Part shown: one piece after another, positions 11,988 to 23,912 of the stretch
Layout: each line of letters opens with the position of its first letter
Numbering within the stretch: position 1 is the stretch's first letter
Assembly: GCF_023278565.1 (NCBI RefSeq)
Contig: NC_064676.1
Location: 930,001 to 994,000, forward strand
From: Colletotrichum lupini
Taxonomy: Eukaryota > Ascomycota > Sordariomycetes > Glomerellales > Glomerellaceae
Length of the DNA: 64,000 nt
Direction: 5' to 3'
The notes under the pieces: model-generated
Databases searched by the model: none
Told to the model about the DNA's origin: nothing
Seen by the model: the letters and a program-made list of their open reading frames with translations, nothing else
Translations under genes and position numbers: made by a program

Positions 11988-14900
11988 TCATGCTTGTGGC
12001 CAGACGCTCGCGGCGGGGCTCGGGTTGTTCATGCCCATGTTAAGAATGGCATCGATATCGCTCATGCCCTCATTCTCCAGTACATTCAATAGCTCCACTT
12101 GCTGTTGCTGGCTGAGACTGCCTTGTCGCTCTTGTGACCAATTGAACGGACCACCAAACTGGTCAAGCCCCAAGCCGGGGTTTTGAGAGTTGAAGCCATT
12201 GACCTGCAACGATTCGCCAAAGAAGCTATTGCTCATCGAGCTAAAGGCATCGGGGTTGATGAACGGAGGCGGCGGATTGAACCAGTCCGTTGTTGGATTA
12301 TAATTCGGCAGCGGGCGTTGTGGCGCACCAGGGTTCGATGTCGGCGGTGCACCAAAGCCACCAGGTCCTCTACTTCCAGGAACAGGCGGTGGAGGCGGCG
12401 ACATGTTAGTGCTGTGCTGACCCATGGTTGGTGTTCCATGCTGAAGGACAAGTGGCGAGGACTGTGACATGGCCGGAGTTCCCATCGGGGGTGGTGAGAT
12501 GGTCGAGCTTGATGGCGTACCTACAGGGCCGCTATTGAACGAGTCTGGCGGTGTGGGCATGGCGTTGTTAATGGTGCTAGGGGGTGACGAAGATGAATTG
12601 TAACCGGGTGTAGTCGTCGCCGGCGGTGTAGAGTCTTCAAGCGGTGACTCAGGAGGGTAGGCAGAGAAGCGGCGACCGCCCGGGTTCATGTTGGGGTTAG
12701 CATCGCCAGATGAGTTGCCCCAGATCGAGTTGGAACGGAACGTTGGGTGAGGGGGGAAGTTGGGATCCCATTGGTACGTGTTCATCGACTCAGGGGTAGC
12801 ATCGAAAACAAAGCCAAACTGTGGTGGGTTGTGCGGTGGGTTAACCTTGAACGTCGGCCCACCACCTGGCGCTGTTGATGCCGAGACCTCTGAGCCTTGA
12901 GGAGAGTTGCCGTCAAAGAGCGAAGGAGGCGTCGTGAAAGTACTTGACGCTTGTAGGATAGGGGTATCCCTGGCCTCGTAGCTCTGGAGGCATGCCTTGG
13001 CAAAGATGGAGTAGAGTTGCACAGCCTGAGCAGTTCCCGGCCAGCGTTCAGTGCATCGTTCCAAGATGTCCAACGTCTGGTCACTCAGCTCTTCCACCTC
13101 GTCACGGGGATGGGCCTGCCGGATCTCGGGGTACGAGACCGTCCAGAGCAGTGTGTTGAGAGACATGTAGAGGTTGAGGAGGAACACCCAAGTAATATCG
13201 ACTGCTGCCTTTTCCATCTGCTGCTTCGACAAGTTGATAATGTATGACGCCCCTTCGAAGCAGATGCCCGCAGCTCGTGGAGAGGGTTTCGGTACTTGCG
13301 GGGATGGGCGGTAGAGGAAAATGCGCATCTGGTGGTATCGTCCAGTGAACCTATGAGCAATTGGTTAGAAAGGTCAGTCTCGAAACGAAGCAGGCCAGTA
13401 CGCACCATGGCCTACACCAAGCCGGATTTTGAGGTGAAGAATCAATCCAGTTCTGAATGTCTCTCTCCATCTTTCCGAACCAGGGGTGGCTCTCATCCCT
13501 GGGCTCTTCGCGCTTCTTCTCGTAGAGCACTCTCCTGATCTCGGCCTGCTCCATGCGCATCTTGAAGAAATGCAAAGCCACCAGCTTGTTCTCGCTTGGA
13601 GGCCCCTGGCCAATGCCGTCAGCCGTGATGTACTCATCGTCCACAGTCGCAAATGGCTCCACATCCATTCGGTCGTCAGCCTTGGAGAATCCGTTGGGCC
13701 GGCCCATGCTATGTGCCAGGCCAGCTTCCATGGAAGTGATGATGTAGGCAAGACGGCGTCGCATGTCCAAGGTCAAGGGATCCAGGAGATTCCCGGCCCC
13801 AATGGTCTTCTCATCAGTCAAGCCTTCTGCCTGACAAACGCGCGTGGCCATGCCAACCATGTAGTATACGGCGGTTCTCGTGGGGGTCAAGAGGGAGTAT
13901 TGACCGATGAGCGCCAAACTCTGTAGAGACTTGAGGTCCTTAGGCCGGGACACTTGCTCGAAGTGTTCCATGGCAGCCAAATAGTAGCTGTCGGCCAGAC
14001 CGGCATACTGAGGATCCATCTTTTGCAGCGAAATGGCAAACACCATGCGGACTATGAGGTTCTTGTAGGGGTCTTGGTCACCGGCATACACTGCCTCCAG
14101 ATCGTCCAAGAACATTTTCTCGTGCAATGTCGGCCAAAATACTTGGGCTGTTCACTAGGAGTCAGTCGCGGGTTAGGCCGAGAACAAGGAGGGGGTTTCA
14201 CCTACATCGCTGGCAAAAGACATCCACGAGCTTATTGGCGATGGGTCTAGTCGGCAGGCTCTGGGCGGGGTGAGCGCTGATCATGGGATAACTCTTCTTT
14301 CGATCCCTCGTCATGACGATGGATTGCATGCGCGTCATCCTCCGCGCTCGAACTTCGGGAATCAACTCTGAGATTCGCTTCGAGTCGGTAAAGAGCTTTG
14401 CGCCCTGGACTAGCAAGCGTGTCATTGCGATGCCACTACTCGGACCCAGGTAGCGGGGAGTCTCGTCGGTATCGTTCAGGCGAACCAAACCACCGGGCCG
14501 CACGATGTCCTCGTCGAGATGAGAGAACTCGCTGTCGTCGTCGGTGTACTGGCGTAGCTCGGCCTCGAGGGCGCGCACCTTTTCTTGCAGCTTAATGACA
14601 TAATTACGATTGATCTTCTTTCCCTTGGTCGTATCGTAGTATTCGCAAACCGAGCCGGCGCGTTCGCACGGCAGACAACGGGGTAGAGTAGGATCGCATC
14701 TTGTTTTACGCTACAGAGTTGAACAAGTCAGCCGTGGTCTACGAAACGCCATACACATATTCACTAGTCGAGAGGCCGGGAGGCGCCGGGTTCACGGGGA
14801 GAGGCTCCGACGTACCTGGCGGCAGCGGCAGCAAGCCGTCAGAGTGTGGGCAATGCGATTGGAGGAGCCGTCACTCTCTGGATCTTCGCGACTGGTAGGA

Positions 14901-15013
14901 GGAGCGCGGGAGGGGCCCGGGTAGAGTTGGGGAGGAGCGTTGGGAGGCGGGTGGTGATGGTAGGGTGGGTTTCGTGGCATCATGTTGCCCAGGCCATGAC
15001 GGTAGATGTCCAT
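11988..15013 (-). CDS. Zn2Cys6 transcription factor with fungal-specific domain
   Basis: On the minus strand the exons are 15013-14816, 14710-14206, 14147-13406 and 13350-11988, giving 935 residues; all joins keep frame. A Pro-rich N-terminus precedes a zinc binuclear cluster, with C61 or C62, C64, C71, C78, C81 and C88 as ligands; intron 1 cuts it after CCRCRQ. A basic segment and a leucine-zipper-like helix follow (NYVIKLQEKVRALEAEL). The middle-homology/fungal-specific domain runs from about 240 to 600. The C-terminal third is Pro/Ser/Gly/Asn-rich and ends in a short acidic/hydrophobic patch (SDIDAILNMG), a plausible activation region. It should be a nuclear DNA-binding regulator. It lies tail to tail with a cellulase gene. 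CLR-1-type cellulase regulators are one possible relative, but I could not confirm that, so no symbol is given. Confidence 0.85.
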
Positions 15014-18000
15014 GGGCCGGGATATAGAGACTGAGGCTGTTCGCCCAGTCGATCTTTGTGTTTCTAAGCAAGGAGATCACAAAGGCGCCTTATGGTATAG
15101 ACGGTGATTTGTCTTTGCCTCGCTGAGAAAGCTTGCAGGGAGCCGGCGAAGGCGGGTAAGGTAAGGTAGTATGTAGTCGTCGTTGAGAGTTGTTCAAGAT
15201 GAAGTGGGTGTCGTTTACGGGGCGGAGACGTACGTGGGCGAAGGGATCGGTGGAGCGCAAGGGCGGGCAGAATGTCTCATGATTCGGCTGACGAGGGATT
15301 CGATAGTAGGTCGAGGGTATCGTGAAGAGACAGAGGGTCCTCTTGTCTCGCCAGTCGCGTGTGTGGTGGACTCGGCGGTTGTGTACGGAGTAGGCTATGT
15401 TTGTATGTCGGGCTGGGTATGGACGGATAGGTGCAAGAGGAGACGGACACGGGCAGCGGGCGTGAAGAGACGACAAGGTCCACAATTGAAGGTGTTGCTG
15501 TTTGCTGCTGCTGGCTGCTACGCCGAAAAAGATGACAATGTACGGAGTACAGGGCAGAGTACAGGGCAGAGAGACCGGGAGGAGAGAAAGTGCCCTGGAG
15601 TGTCGTCCAGTTGATTGTCCGCCCGCAATTCCGCAAGGCGTGGTGGTCACCTTTTGCTGGGCTGGGGGTACCTCAGGTATGGAGTTCTCCGTATGCCGTA
15701 CGTTTAGGTACGCGTTGGAGGTTGTCACTTTCAACGCTCTACAGCAAGAAAGGTACTTCAGTCTGTTGTCGTGCTCGGTACCTTACCTGTGGGCGATGTT
15801 GAATGGGCATGGGCGGTGGTCCAGCAGAGCAGGGCAGGGAAGGGCGGGGGGGGGGGAGGAGAGATCCTGGAAAGAGAGGAAAAGGTACATGAAGACTAGG
15901 CGCAGATAAAGGGCATAATGAGGCGAAGTGGGATGTACTGCCGAGGTACAGAGTGGGAGACGCGCTGAGGCGGGAGCTGGATGACAGCCAAGATGCGAGG
16001 AGTGGAAGGCACGACCTCGCAAGGTCTCGGCTGTTCATTCGCTAATCAGAGGAATCGGCCAGGGCGACGGTCAAGGTTCGCGGGTACCAGGTGTCGGTAG
16101 GGGCGTTTCAGAACCATTGCAGTGGGGACCTTAGCAGAGCTTCGTTAAGGCCGGACGACCTGACACTCCCGTTCCTTTCTTGAGATACCCTGTACAGTAA
16201 CATCATCTCCATTCCCGTGCTTCATCACGACACTTGAATGAGTGACAGGAGGGAGATACAGGTGACAGAGAAGGGAACACCGAATAACGGGATGAAGCCT
16301 CTCGGGACTCGTCACAGTCACAATGGAGGTGGGCGCGGTAGGTGGGCGGGATCCAGGATGAAGGGATCCATAATCCCATAGTCCGTTCCGTGGATACGGA
16401 GTATGGACACTGACTGACTTCAGACAAAAATGTCCCGTGGGCCGTGGATAGGTACTACATACACACTAAAGAATACTAGCCAGATAATCGCTGGTGCGAA
16501 ATGGCACTGACTGGATATTCAAGTGGACAGCCCAAAGGGTTTACCTGCTTCATTGGGGCCGTTAGATACCTTACTACGTACAGGTACAGTATCCATACAG
16601 GATAGTCATGGCGGCACCATCCATGGCCGTGGATACACAGATCCATACAATTGCCAACAAATCCGGCAGACGGTTCAAATATCTCGTCGTCTGAAAGCCA
16701 GGCCTACCTGGCTTCCAGCCGTGGGTTAACGAGTTTGGGGTCCGCGAGGTTTGAACAGGCTCAAATCGAGTGGGTGAGCAGGAGGGCAAGATATGAAGGC
16801 GGGCAGCAATAGCACGGCACATGCGGAAATGGCCTGCATGCGAGCGGCTATTGACTGACAATTCCCGGCTGGGAACCTGGACGGGTTTGTGTTTTTTTTT
16901 TTTAATTCCTTTTTCATTTACTTGTTTGTATCCGTATTCAAGGTGCGAAGGACGTGTATTCGGTGAAGATGGTTATCATGTGCGTAATTCATCCGAGGGG
17001 AGAGGTGAGGAGTGTCGTTGTGGCTGACTTTTGCAGAACGCACCTTCCTGCACCACCTTACTCGGGGGAGGTCGAGCGAGGACCTTTCGCTCCTTCCTCT
17101 GCCCATGGCCTTAGCTCCTTCCGGCTGCCAAAAGTCAAAGCACAGCCATCCAAGTCTCTGGATCATTGGATGCTTGACTCTTGACTCTTGACGGTCCTTC
17201 CTGGCGATCCTTTCTACCTGTCTCTGGATCCGTGTGCCTGCCGTGCCTGCCTCATCCCACCTGGCACCCAGCACCTCCTGCGTCCTGAGCACCCCGGTGT
17301 GCCCCGCCCCTGCCCTTCGAAAGAGGTCGGCCTTGCCCCGCTCTTTCCTTCCTTTCTGCTTCCATGATCATCTCCCCCAAAACTCTGATCATCTGATTCG
17401 CCGCAGTCTCCACTTGCGAGATCCACCTCTCCAAACAGTCAAACACCATTGAGGCTGGGCTTTCCTGTCGAGACACGGCAGGAGGGCACAGGTGACAGGG
17501 AAAGCACTGCTGCTGGCCTACCCTACTGCACTGGGAAGCTGCACTGGGTGACTGGGAAGCTGCACTGGGTGACTGGGAAGCTGCAATTCGCAAAGCGTGA
17601 AAAGTTACGACTACAAGTGCAAGAACGAGTGAGAGACATGCAGCCGATCCTTCTATTCCCAGGCGTGTGTGTGTCCCAGTGCCCGCCAATGACATGTCAT
17701 GCCCGACTCACCCTTTTCTCACATTCCCATCTCAACTTCCTCATCGGACTCGACTGCCACCACCTCCGGTCTGACGGAACACCCACCCGGTAGCATTTCT
17801 ACCTCGCCATCCCGTCCCTTGCTTCCCCCCAGGCCGCCCAGTCCACGTTACAAGGCGGCGACCATCGATATCTCTTCTTTGGTACGCAGCACGGCTTCGG
17901 ACTCACATCACCACCACCATCAACAGGGAAAGACGCCGTTGTGATTGATGCCGACGGTACGGAGTACTGGTGCAGAAAATACGATGAACAAATCCATGCA

Positions 18001-21000
18001 CCATGAGAGACGCGCCCGCACGTCCACCAGGAGAAAATGTCCCAAATGGCATGACGGATACCTGACTAACCGCCGTCAACCACCAGCCTCCCATGATCTT
18101 CATCTATCCGTACTCCGATCTTCCAGAACCCTACAGAGTACGGAGTACAGGGCAGAATTGGATAGAGGCAGACTACGGATACAGAGCACGAAATATCCTT
18201 CGTCACACCGTCTCTTCGTCCGCGGCCGCCGCCCAACGCCGCTGCATGCATTCGCGGCTCTGTCCCTTCTACCCCGCCCTAATCCTCATTTCGAAGGATT
18301 CCCGACGCTCGACGAGCCTTTTCTGGACTGAACCCTTGATTCGGCTGCACTAGCACGAGCTGCCCTTGCCATTTCTGACCTGGTATCCAGGCTCGTCGAT
18401 TCCTAAATTCTCTGTCAAGCACTGAGGATTCGACCTGACTTGGTCGCTTTAGTGTACCTACACTAGGTACCGTACGCAGCAGGTATCGCAACGCTACCGG
18501 GTACCTAACTACCTACCTCCGTCCACGGATCCAGCTCCTGGCCTCATCGTGTCATTGATTGAACGATGCTACCTCTTCAAGAGGCACACTTCAGGGGCCT
18601 TCCTCAAGCGCTACTTACCTCGCAGTATTTCTCACAAGATCGACGACCCGGAGGACAAGGTTCGCAGGGAAGAGAAAGAGAAGAAAAATATGACAGAAAT
18701 TTTTCTGGAAAAAAAGTCAACATCAGTCGTCCAAAACAATATCGCCTTGTGGGACGGAAACAACGGCGTGCCCTGCATGAGATGACATTTTTCATGGACC
18801 CCTCCAGCAAGTGGGGGAAATCCAAGCACCCACGAGCACCATGACACCAGCACCAGCATCAGGAGCACGGTACGGCACTTTTCTGGTCTATCGCTCCCAT
18901 TTGCGAGGGGGATACGCACCATGGCTTGCGCCATTATGCACATCTATTGGCGCCGCTCAAGTGGTTTTCGTCTCAGTCCGGACCTGCAGCAATACAATTG
19001 TCTTGACCGTCATTCTACAGGACCTGTCAGTCTAGCGTAGCACTTTGGTCTGGACACGCCCATTGCAAAGACTAGAGGGCGTTGGCGGCTTCTTCTGAGT
19101 CAACAACTGCCCTTCTTCTGCCTATCTCAAGTGACGATCTCCAAGATTCGAGGTGCTTTCTCTCGACGAGCCCACCTCAACTGATGGGCATACGTACGGT
19201 GTACCAGCAGCCAAACAGAGCTGTCCTTCTTGAGCTTCCATAATCATCACCTTAACGCGTCGCAAGATCCACGTCTCCGTCTTTTTCGTCCCGGATTGCC
19301 AGTATCATTGCCCGCTATGCCCGATTCGGCGATGCGCACCTTGTGTGCTTGGCAGACCGCGGCAAGCCAAAACGCAATTCACGACCGCAACGCATGGTGC
19401 TCGCTGTAAGCATCGTCTTGGCTCTCATCTTGTTTCTCCTGTGCGGCTGGCCTCGTCGCTTCGATCGATTAAACACATACAAGGATTGTACGGCGCGGCC
19501 GAAGAATGACGAGCTGAGCTTTCAAGATAACATTGATTCTGGAAATGCCGTGCAATGCGCTCGGCAGTTCATCTATCTAGTGATGGAAGGAGCGTGGGGC
19601 CAGCAAGATCGTCGTGCCATCAAAAAACGCCTCTAGCTTCGCCTCTACCGTCTGTAGTCACCTATCACAGCTCGAAATGCATCGGATACATACGAATATT
19701 CGGCCTGGAAGACCCGAAGCAGGCTTTCACCTACATATGAACAGGCGCTCAGGGTCAAGGTCGAGCCTTCGAGGCTAGCTAGCGCTGGCGAACAAGTCGA
19801 CGACGTCTACGGTCTTGAATGTGAGACGGGTCCAAGCAGAACCTTATCACTACCGACGGCGGCCGCACTCTCGTTCTGTCGGCCCCCAGGCTGTCACCCC
19901 TTGGCCCCTGGCGGTCTTGAGCTTCTCCTCTCGTTCGCGGATCGTCGGATTCGCGGTTCGCCTTCTATTTTTGTTCAGAATATTGCATCTGCCGGTTCCA
20001 AATTGCATCGTTGGCACGTTGTGTCGTCAATCCTCGTCGAGATCGGGGGCCCCGACGACGGCCTGTCCCCCGTCCAAGAAATAAAGCTGCAGAGAACCCT
20101 GGAAGCTTTCTCAGCCCAATTTCCATCGACGAACAGCTGCCAGTGGCCGCCCAGGGGAAAGAGAAGGGGAACGGGACGGGCTTTATCTGGCAAGGCAAAA
20201 AAAAAGAAAAAGGTCAGCCAGGGTTCAGGGGTGGCTTGTACTCTGTACTTCCAGTGCCCATTCCGTGGCCCGCCTTGCCCGCCTCCCACAGCTTTCGTCA
20301 GGTTCAGAGAAACGGAGCCCAGGCGGGGTAAACGTCGACCCTTCAGTCGGCGTCGGTCGCACAAAAGAGGGGAAAGGCCGTGTCAACGACTGTGCCGCCG
20401 ATCTCCAGCATAGACAGAGACTCGGAGTCTCAGAGTCTCGCTCCCACAGATTACGCCGCCGTTGGATGCGCCTGGTGGCAGCACCAAAGTTACAAGCTAC
20501 AACCAAAGATCCCCGCGCAATACGAACCCCCCAAACCGTCCAGTCCAGTCCAGGTCGACCTTTCCTTTGCCCTGGCCTCGTCCTGCCTCGTCTGCCCTGG
20601 CCTTGCGTAGTCTTTGGCCTTCCCTGCCTGCCTTGCCTTACAGCCCTTGCCTCGTCCTCCAGCGCAAGCACGACGCAAGCACGCAAGCACGCAGCATCGA
20701 CAGGCACCCAAACGGTCCACGGATACTGCGGTAGTGCAACAGCAAGGGGGAAGCCGTGAACGACTCGCGCACCGTCTCGTCTCGGACACTTGCCCCGGAC
20801 CTTGTTCTCTCTACGAATATCCGTACTGACTCTCTACGGATACTTGTGGCTTCGCTGCGCTCTCGGTTCTGTTGCACTTCTGAACCACAGATCAGCATCT
20901 CTCGTGTTTTGATCTTCCGACAGCCGCACACCTCGAGCCGCCTTTTGATCGTACGCATCATCGCTGCGACTATTTTGAACCCCAGGGCTCAACATTCAAC

Positions 21001-21426
21001 TTTCCGACAGCCGACGCGCCAACTACTACACGCGATACCGCGCTTAGGACGATCTGTTCTCTTACGTGCACCAGTCCCTGCAGCGTAATCCGGATCCCGG
21101 ACACACTCCAGCGCCCCCGTCAACGACGATCCAGCTTTACAGTCAACTTGACGTGATCTCAGCCTGAACTTCGCTTCACTTTCGACGGAACGTTCACCAC
21201 ATCATTCGTACTTGGTTCCTTCCGTTTTACGCGTTTCACGGATCGCACATCTTTTCAGAGAGTAGACGATCCCCTAAACTACTAGCCTCTATTTCATCAA
21301 CCCAATCGCCTGGCTCTATCCTCTGTCGTGGATCCCTTGCGATTCGTCATCGATCTCAAAGCTTCAAGATAGCGCGGCCTCGAGGCACGGCACCTCGTTT
21401 CCCCGTCGCATCTCCAATCGCACCCA
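15014..21426. other. 6.4 kb head-to-head intergenic region between two transcription-factor genes
   Basis: No convincing gene was found: many mid-length reading frames overlap on all frames of this moderately GC-rich DNA, but none carries a recognisable motif. It holds a 21-bp tandem repeat (17526-17586), several copies of a TACGGAGTA motif, and GGTACC-rich patches near 15660-15790 and 18450-18520. It may contain long 5' leaders of both regulators, which are common for fungal transcription-factor genes. Confidence 0.5.
17526..17586. repeat. 21-bp tandem repeat
   Basis: Two exact 21-bp units at 17539-17559 and 17560-17580 (each starting CTGCACTGGGTGACTGG) are preceded by a shortened copy lacking 8 bp (17526-17538) and followed by a partial start at 17581. 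It lies in non-coding DNA. Confidence 0.8.
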
Positions 21427-23912
21427 ATGCCGCGATCTAGTTTCTCAGATAACCCCCTGCTGCGGGTATCGCGGCCTGTATCGGCCTGCTCGCGATGTGA
21501 GTTGTCATGGTTGCGGCTGACTGCTTGTGTTCATGCGAGGCTAATCGTGCCCCACAGGTCGAGCTGCAAAAGTCAAGGTAGCTATCCTTCCCCCCGCTGC
21601 CCAGCCTGATGGATCTAACGGGCTCTTGCTGATGCGTACTTGACTTTGTCTAGTGTGATGGCAAGCTTCCAGCCTGTACTGCCTGTGAGAAGGCAGGCCG
21701 CGAAAATGAGTGCTCCTCAGCCAATGACCAGTTCGCCAGAGGCAAGGAGAGAAGGTTGGTCCGCCCGTCATGAGATCTCGGCATGCGTGATGTTAACAGA
21801 GACTCAGTTATGTAGCAGCCCTGGAGCTTAGAGTTGAAAAGCTAGAGAAGCGGTTGGCATTTGCGAGATCGCGCAAGGCATCGGTTAATCTCCACGATGT
21901 CGATGAAGCGACGGCGGCTCCTGCTGACCGCAAGGACTCTCTGGCCAATATTCGAGCTGCGATTCACCGGAAAGCCGCCCGCAAGAGGGAGGACTCGGAT
22001 GTTAACGCACTCGTGTCTGACTTTGGCTTCTTGTACGTCCATCTCTTGGCCCCGCACTTTGAAGTGCGTGCTGACGTTTGCCAGATCCGTCAACGCAACA
22101 ACTCGCGATTTTGAACCTTCCGTGAGCGGCATGACGTTCGCCCGCCTGGTGCTGGCTGCCGCGACTAACGACGAGGTACCGGATCCGACGGAGGACAGTT
22201 TCCCAACCAGAGCAGAGGCCTTCGCCACTGTTCAGTATTACATGGCCAACGTCTACTCACTGTTCCCGTCCTTCTCGGAGACTCACTTACTCACCGTCTT
22301 GGACGATGTCTATCAGCAAGACGAAAGAGTCAAGGACAGGCTCAAGGATGCCGACTTTTGGCTACTGTACATGGTTCTCGCTATTGGGTACGCGGCCCAG
22401 AGCAGGGACAAAAACGATGACTTCTCTCGCCGCGGCCTAGACTTTGTCGCTCGCGCCTTGCCTTTTGCTGACAAGGCACTGATGCCTGGATATCCAAGCC
22501 AGATTCAGTCGCTCATCCTCTTCACGCAATACTCAATGCTCGACCCTGGCCATTTCGACAGCTGGTACCTGATAGGATTCGCAAGTCGTGCTGTGGTTGA
22601 CTTGGGATTCCATCAAGACCCGCCACAGCTCCAGGTTCCCGATAAGGCTGCTCTCGACCTTCGGAGGAAAATGTTTTACTGTGTATATGCACTTGACCGG
22701 TAAGCTCGTTGAGCCTAGATGGCATGCCAGATTCAACTCGCTGACACCAAGGATAGGATGATCAGTATGGTTCGCGCCCGATCCTTCTCATTCACAGATG
22801 ATTCCATCAATGTCGAGTATCCCAGCAACTCTGGCTTGACTTCTGGGCCGATCACTGGCCCTCAATCAGCAGACTCGGCTTTAGTCTTGTTTCAGCTTCG
22901 TCGACTCCAGTCCGAATGGTATCAGACACTATTCCAGGGAGACGCAGCGCCACTTTCAGATGCTGCCTCCTTCATTTGGCAGATGTGCCTGGAAATGAGA
23001 GAGTGGCACGAGTCACTGCCTGATAACCTCCCCTCGGGCATCCGCGAGTTCTTCGAGCTCGAGCTGAGATACAGTTACATCCACTGCCTTGCGCCTAGCG
23101 ATCGCCAGCCACACCTGACTGACTACACCCGCAAACTCATTTTCGAACATGCCATTGCTTACATGAACACAATTCACAGTGTCGTCCATGGCTCCGTCAA
23201 CACGGCATTCTACTCCTCCCTGGACGCTCTCAAGGTCTTTTTCGTGGCAACACAGTTCTTCGTCGTCTTCAACGACAAGCGTGAGCTTCTTATATCGGAG
23301 CAAAGAATCATTCCGCCTATCACTCGTCCAGGCACCGCACCTCCGCCACCTCTACCGCATCGCCCGGCTGGTGGCGAGGATAGTTTGGACAGAAGCATGC
23401 GATGCTTGCAGCAGGTTGTGGAAACACTTGCAAGATACTCTCAGCGATGGGACATTGCGCTACAGCTCAAGACTACATTTGAAGGATTGTCATCAGAGTT
23501 GTTTTCCTGGCTTCAAGTACGTCGGCAGATGAGAGAGCAAGGACAGCTGCCTCAACAACACCAGCAACAAATGCAGCAGCAGCATCAGCAATCGCCTCAT
23601 CAACCGCAGCAGCAGCAACAACAACATCAACCACAACAACAACCACTCTACCACCCGCACCAACAGTCTTCACCTATACCCCATGGTCCCTCGCCGCCGC
23701 TTGGTCAACACCCTCAACACCCTCAGCATGCCCAACATCCATCCTACCCGCCTCATCCCCATCCTCAGGCCCTCATGGGGCAACAACAGGTGTCGATGCA
23801 AAGCATGATGCAGCAGCAGCTTCAAGGGCAACCGATGATGCAATACAGATGGGTCGGCGATGGGGGCGGGCAGATGATGCCTGGTCCACCGGGGCAAGGC
23901 CCACCGATGTGA
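21427..23912 (+). CDS. Zn2Cys6 transcription factor with Gln/His/Pro-rich tail
   Basis: Exons 21427-21496, 21558-21577, 21654-21754, 21808-22032, 22085-22699 and 22757-23912 give 728 residues. Exon 2 is only 20 nt. The zinc cluster sits at residues 21-50 (C21, C24, C31, C38, C41, C50) and is assembled from exons 1-3; a linker and heptad helix follow (SYVAALELRVEKLEKRL). The fungal-specific domain covers about 165-560 and includes the typical GFHQDP and RRKMFYCVYALDR segments. The last 130 residues are almost entirely Gln, His, Pro and Met, encoded by mixed CAA/CAG/CAC/CAT codons, and could act as an activation or interaction region. It should be a nuclear DNA-binding regulator; target genes are unknown. 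It is divergent from the other Zn2Cys6 gene across a 6.4 kb gap. Confidence 0.87.

Noticed and set aside
17252..17695. 147-codon minus-strand frame containing a QSPSAAS repeat
   Set aside because: The repeat comes from the 21-bp non-coding minisatellite, and the rest is low-complexity without a domain.
20225..20800. Cluster of overlapping 75-165 codon frames on both strands
   Set aside because: Frames in nearly all phases with no motif indicate stop-poor C-rich DNA rather than a gene.
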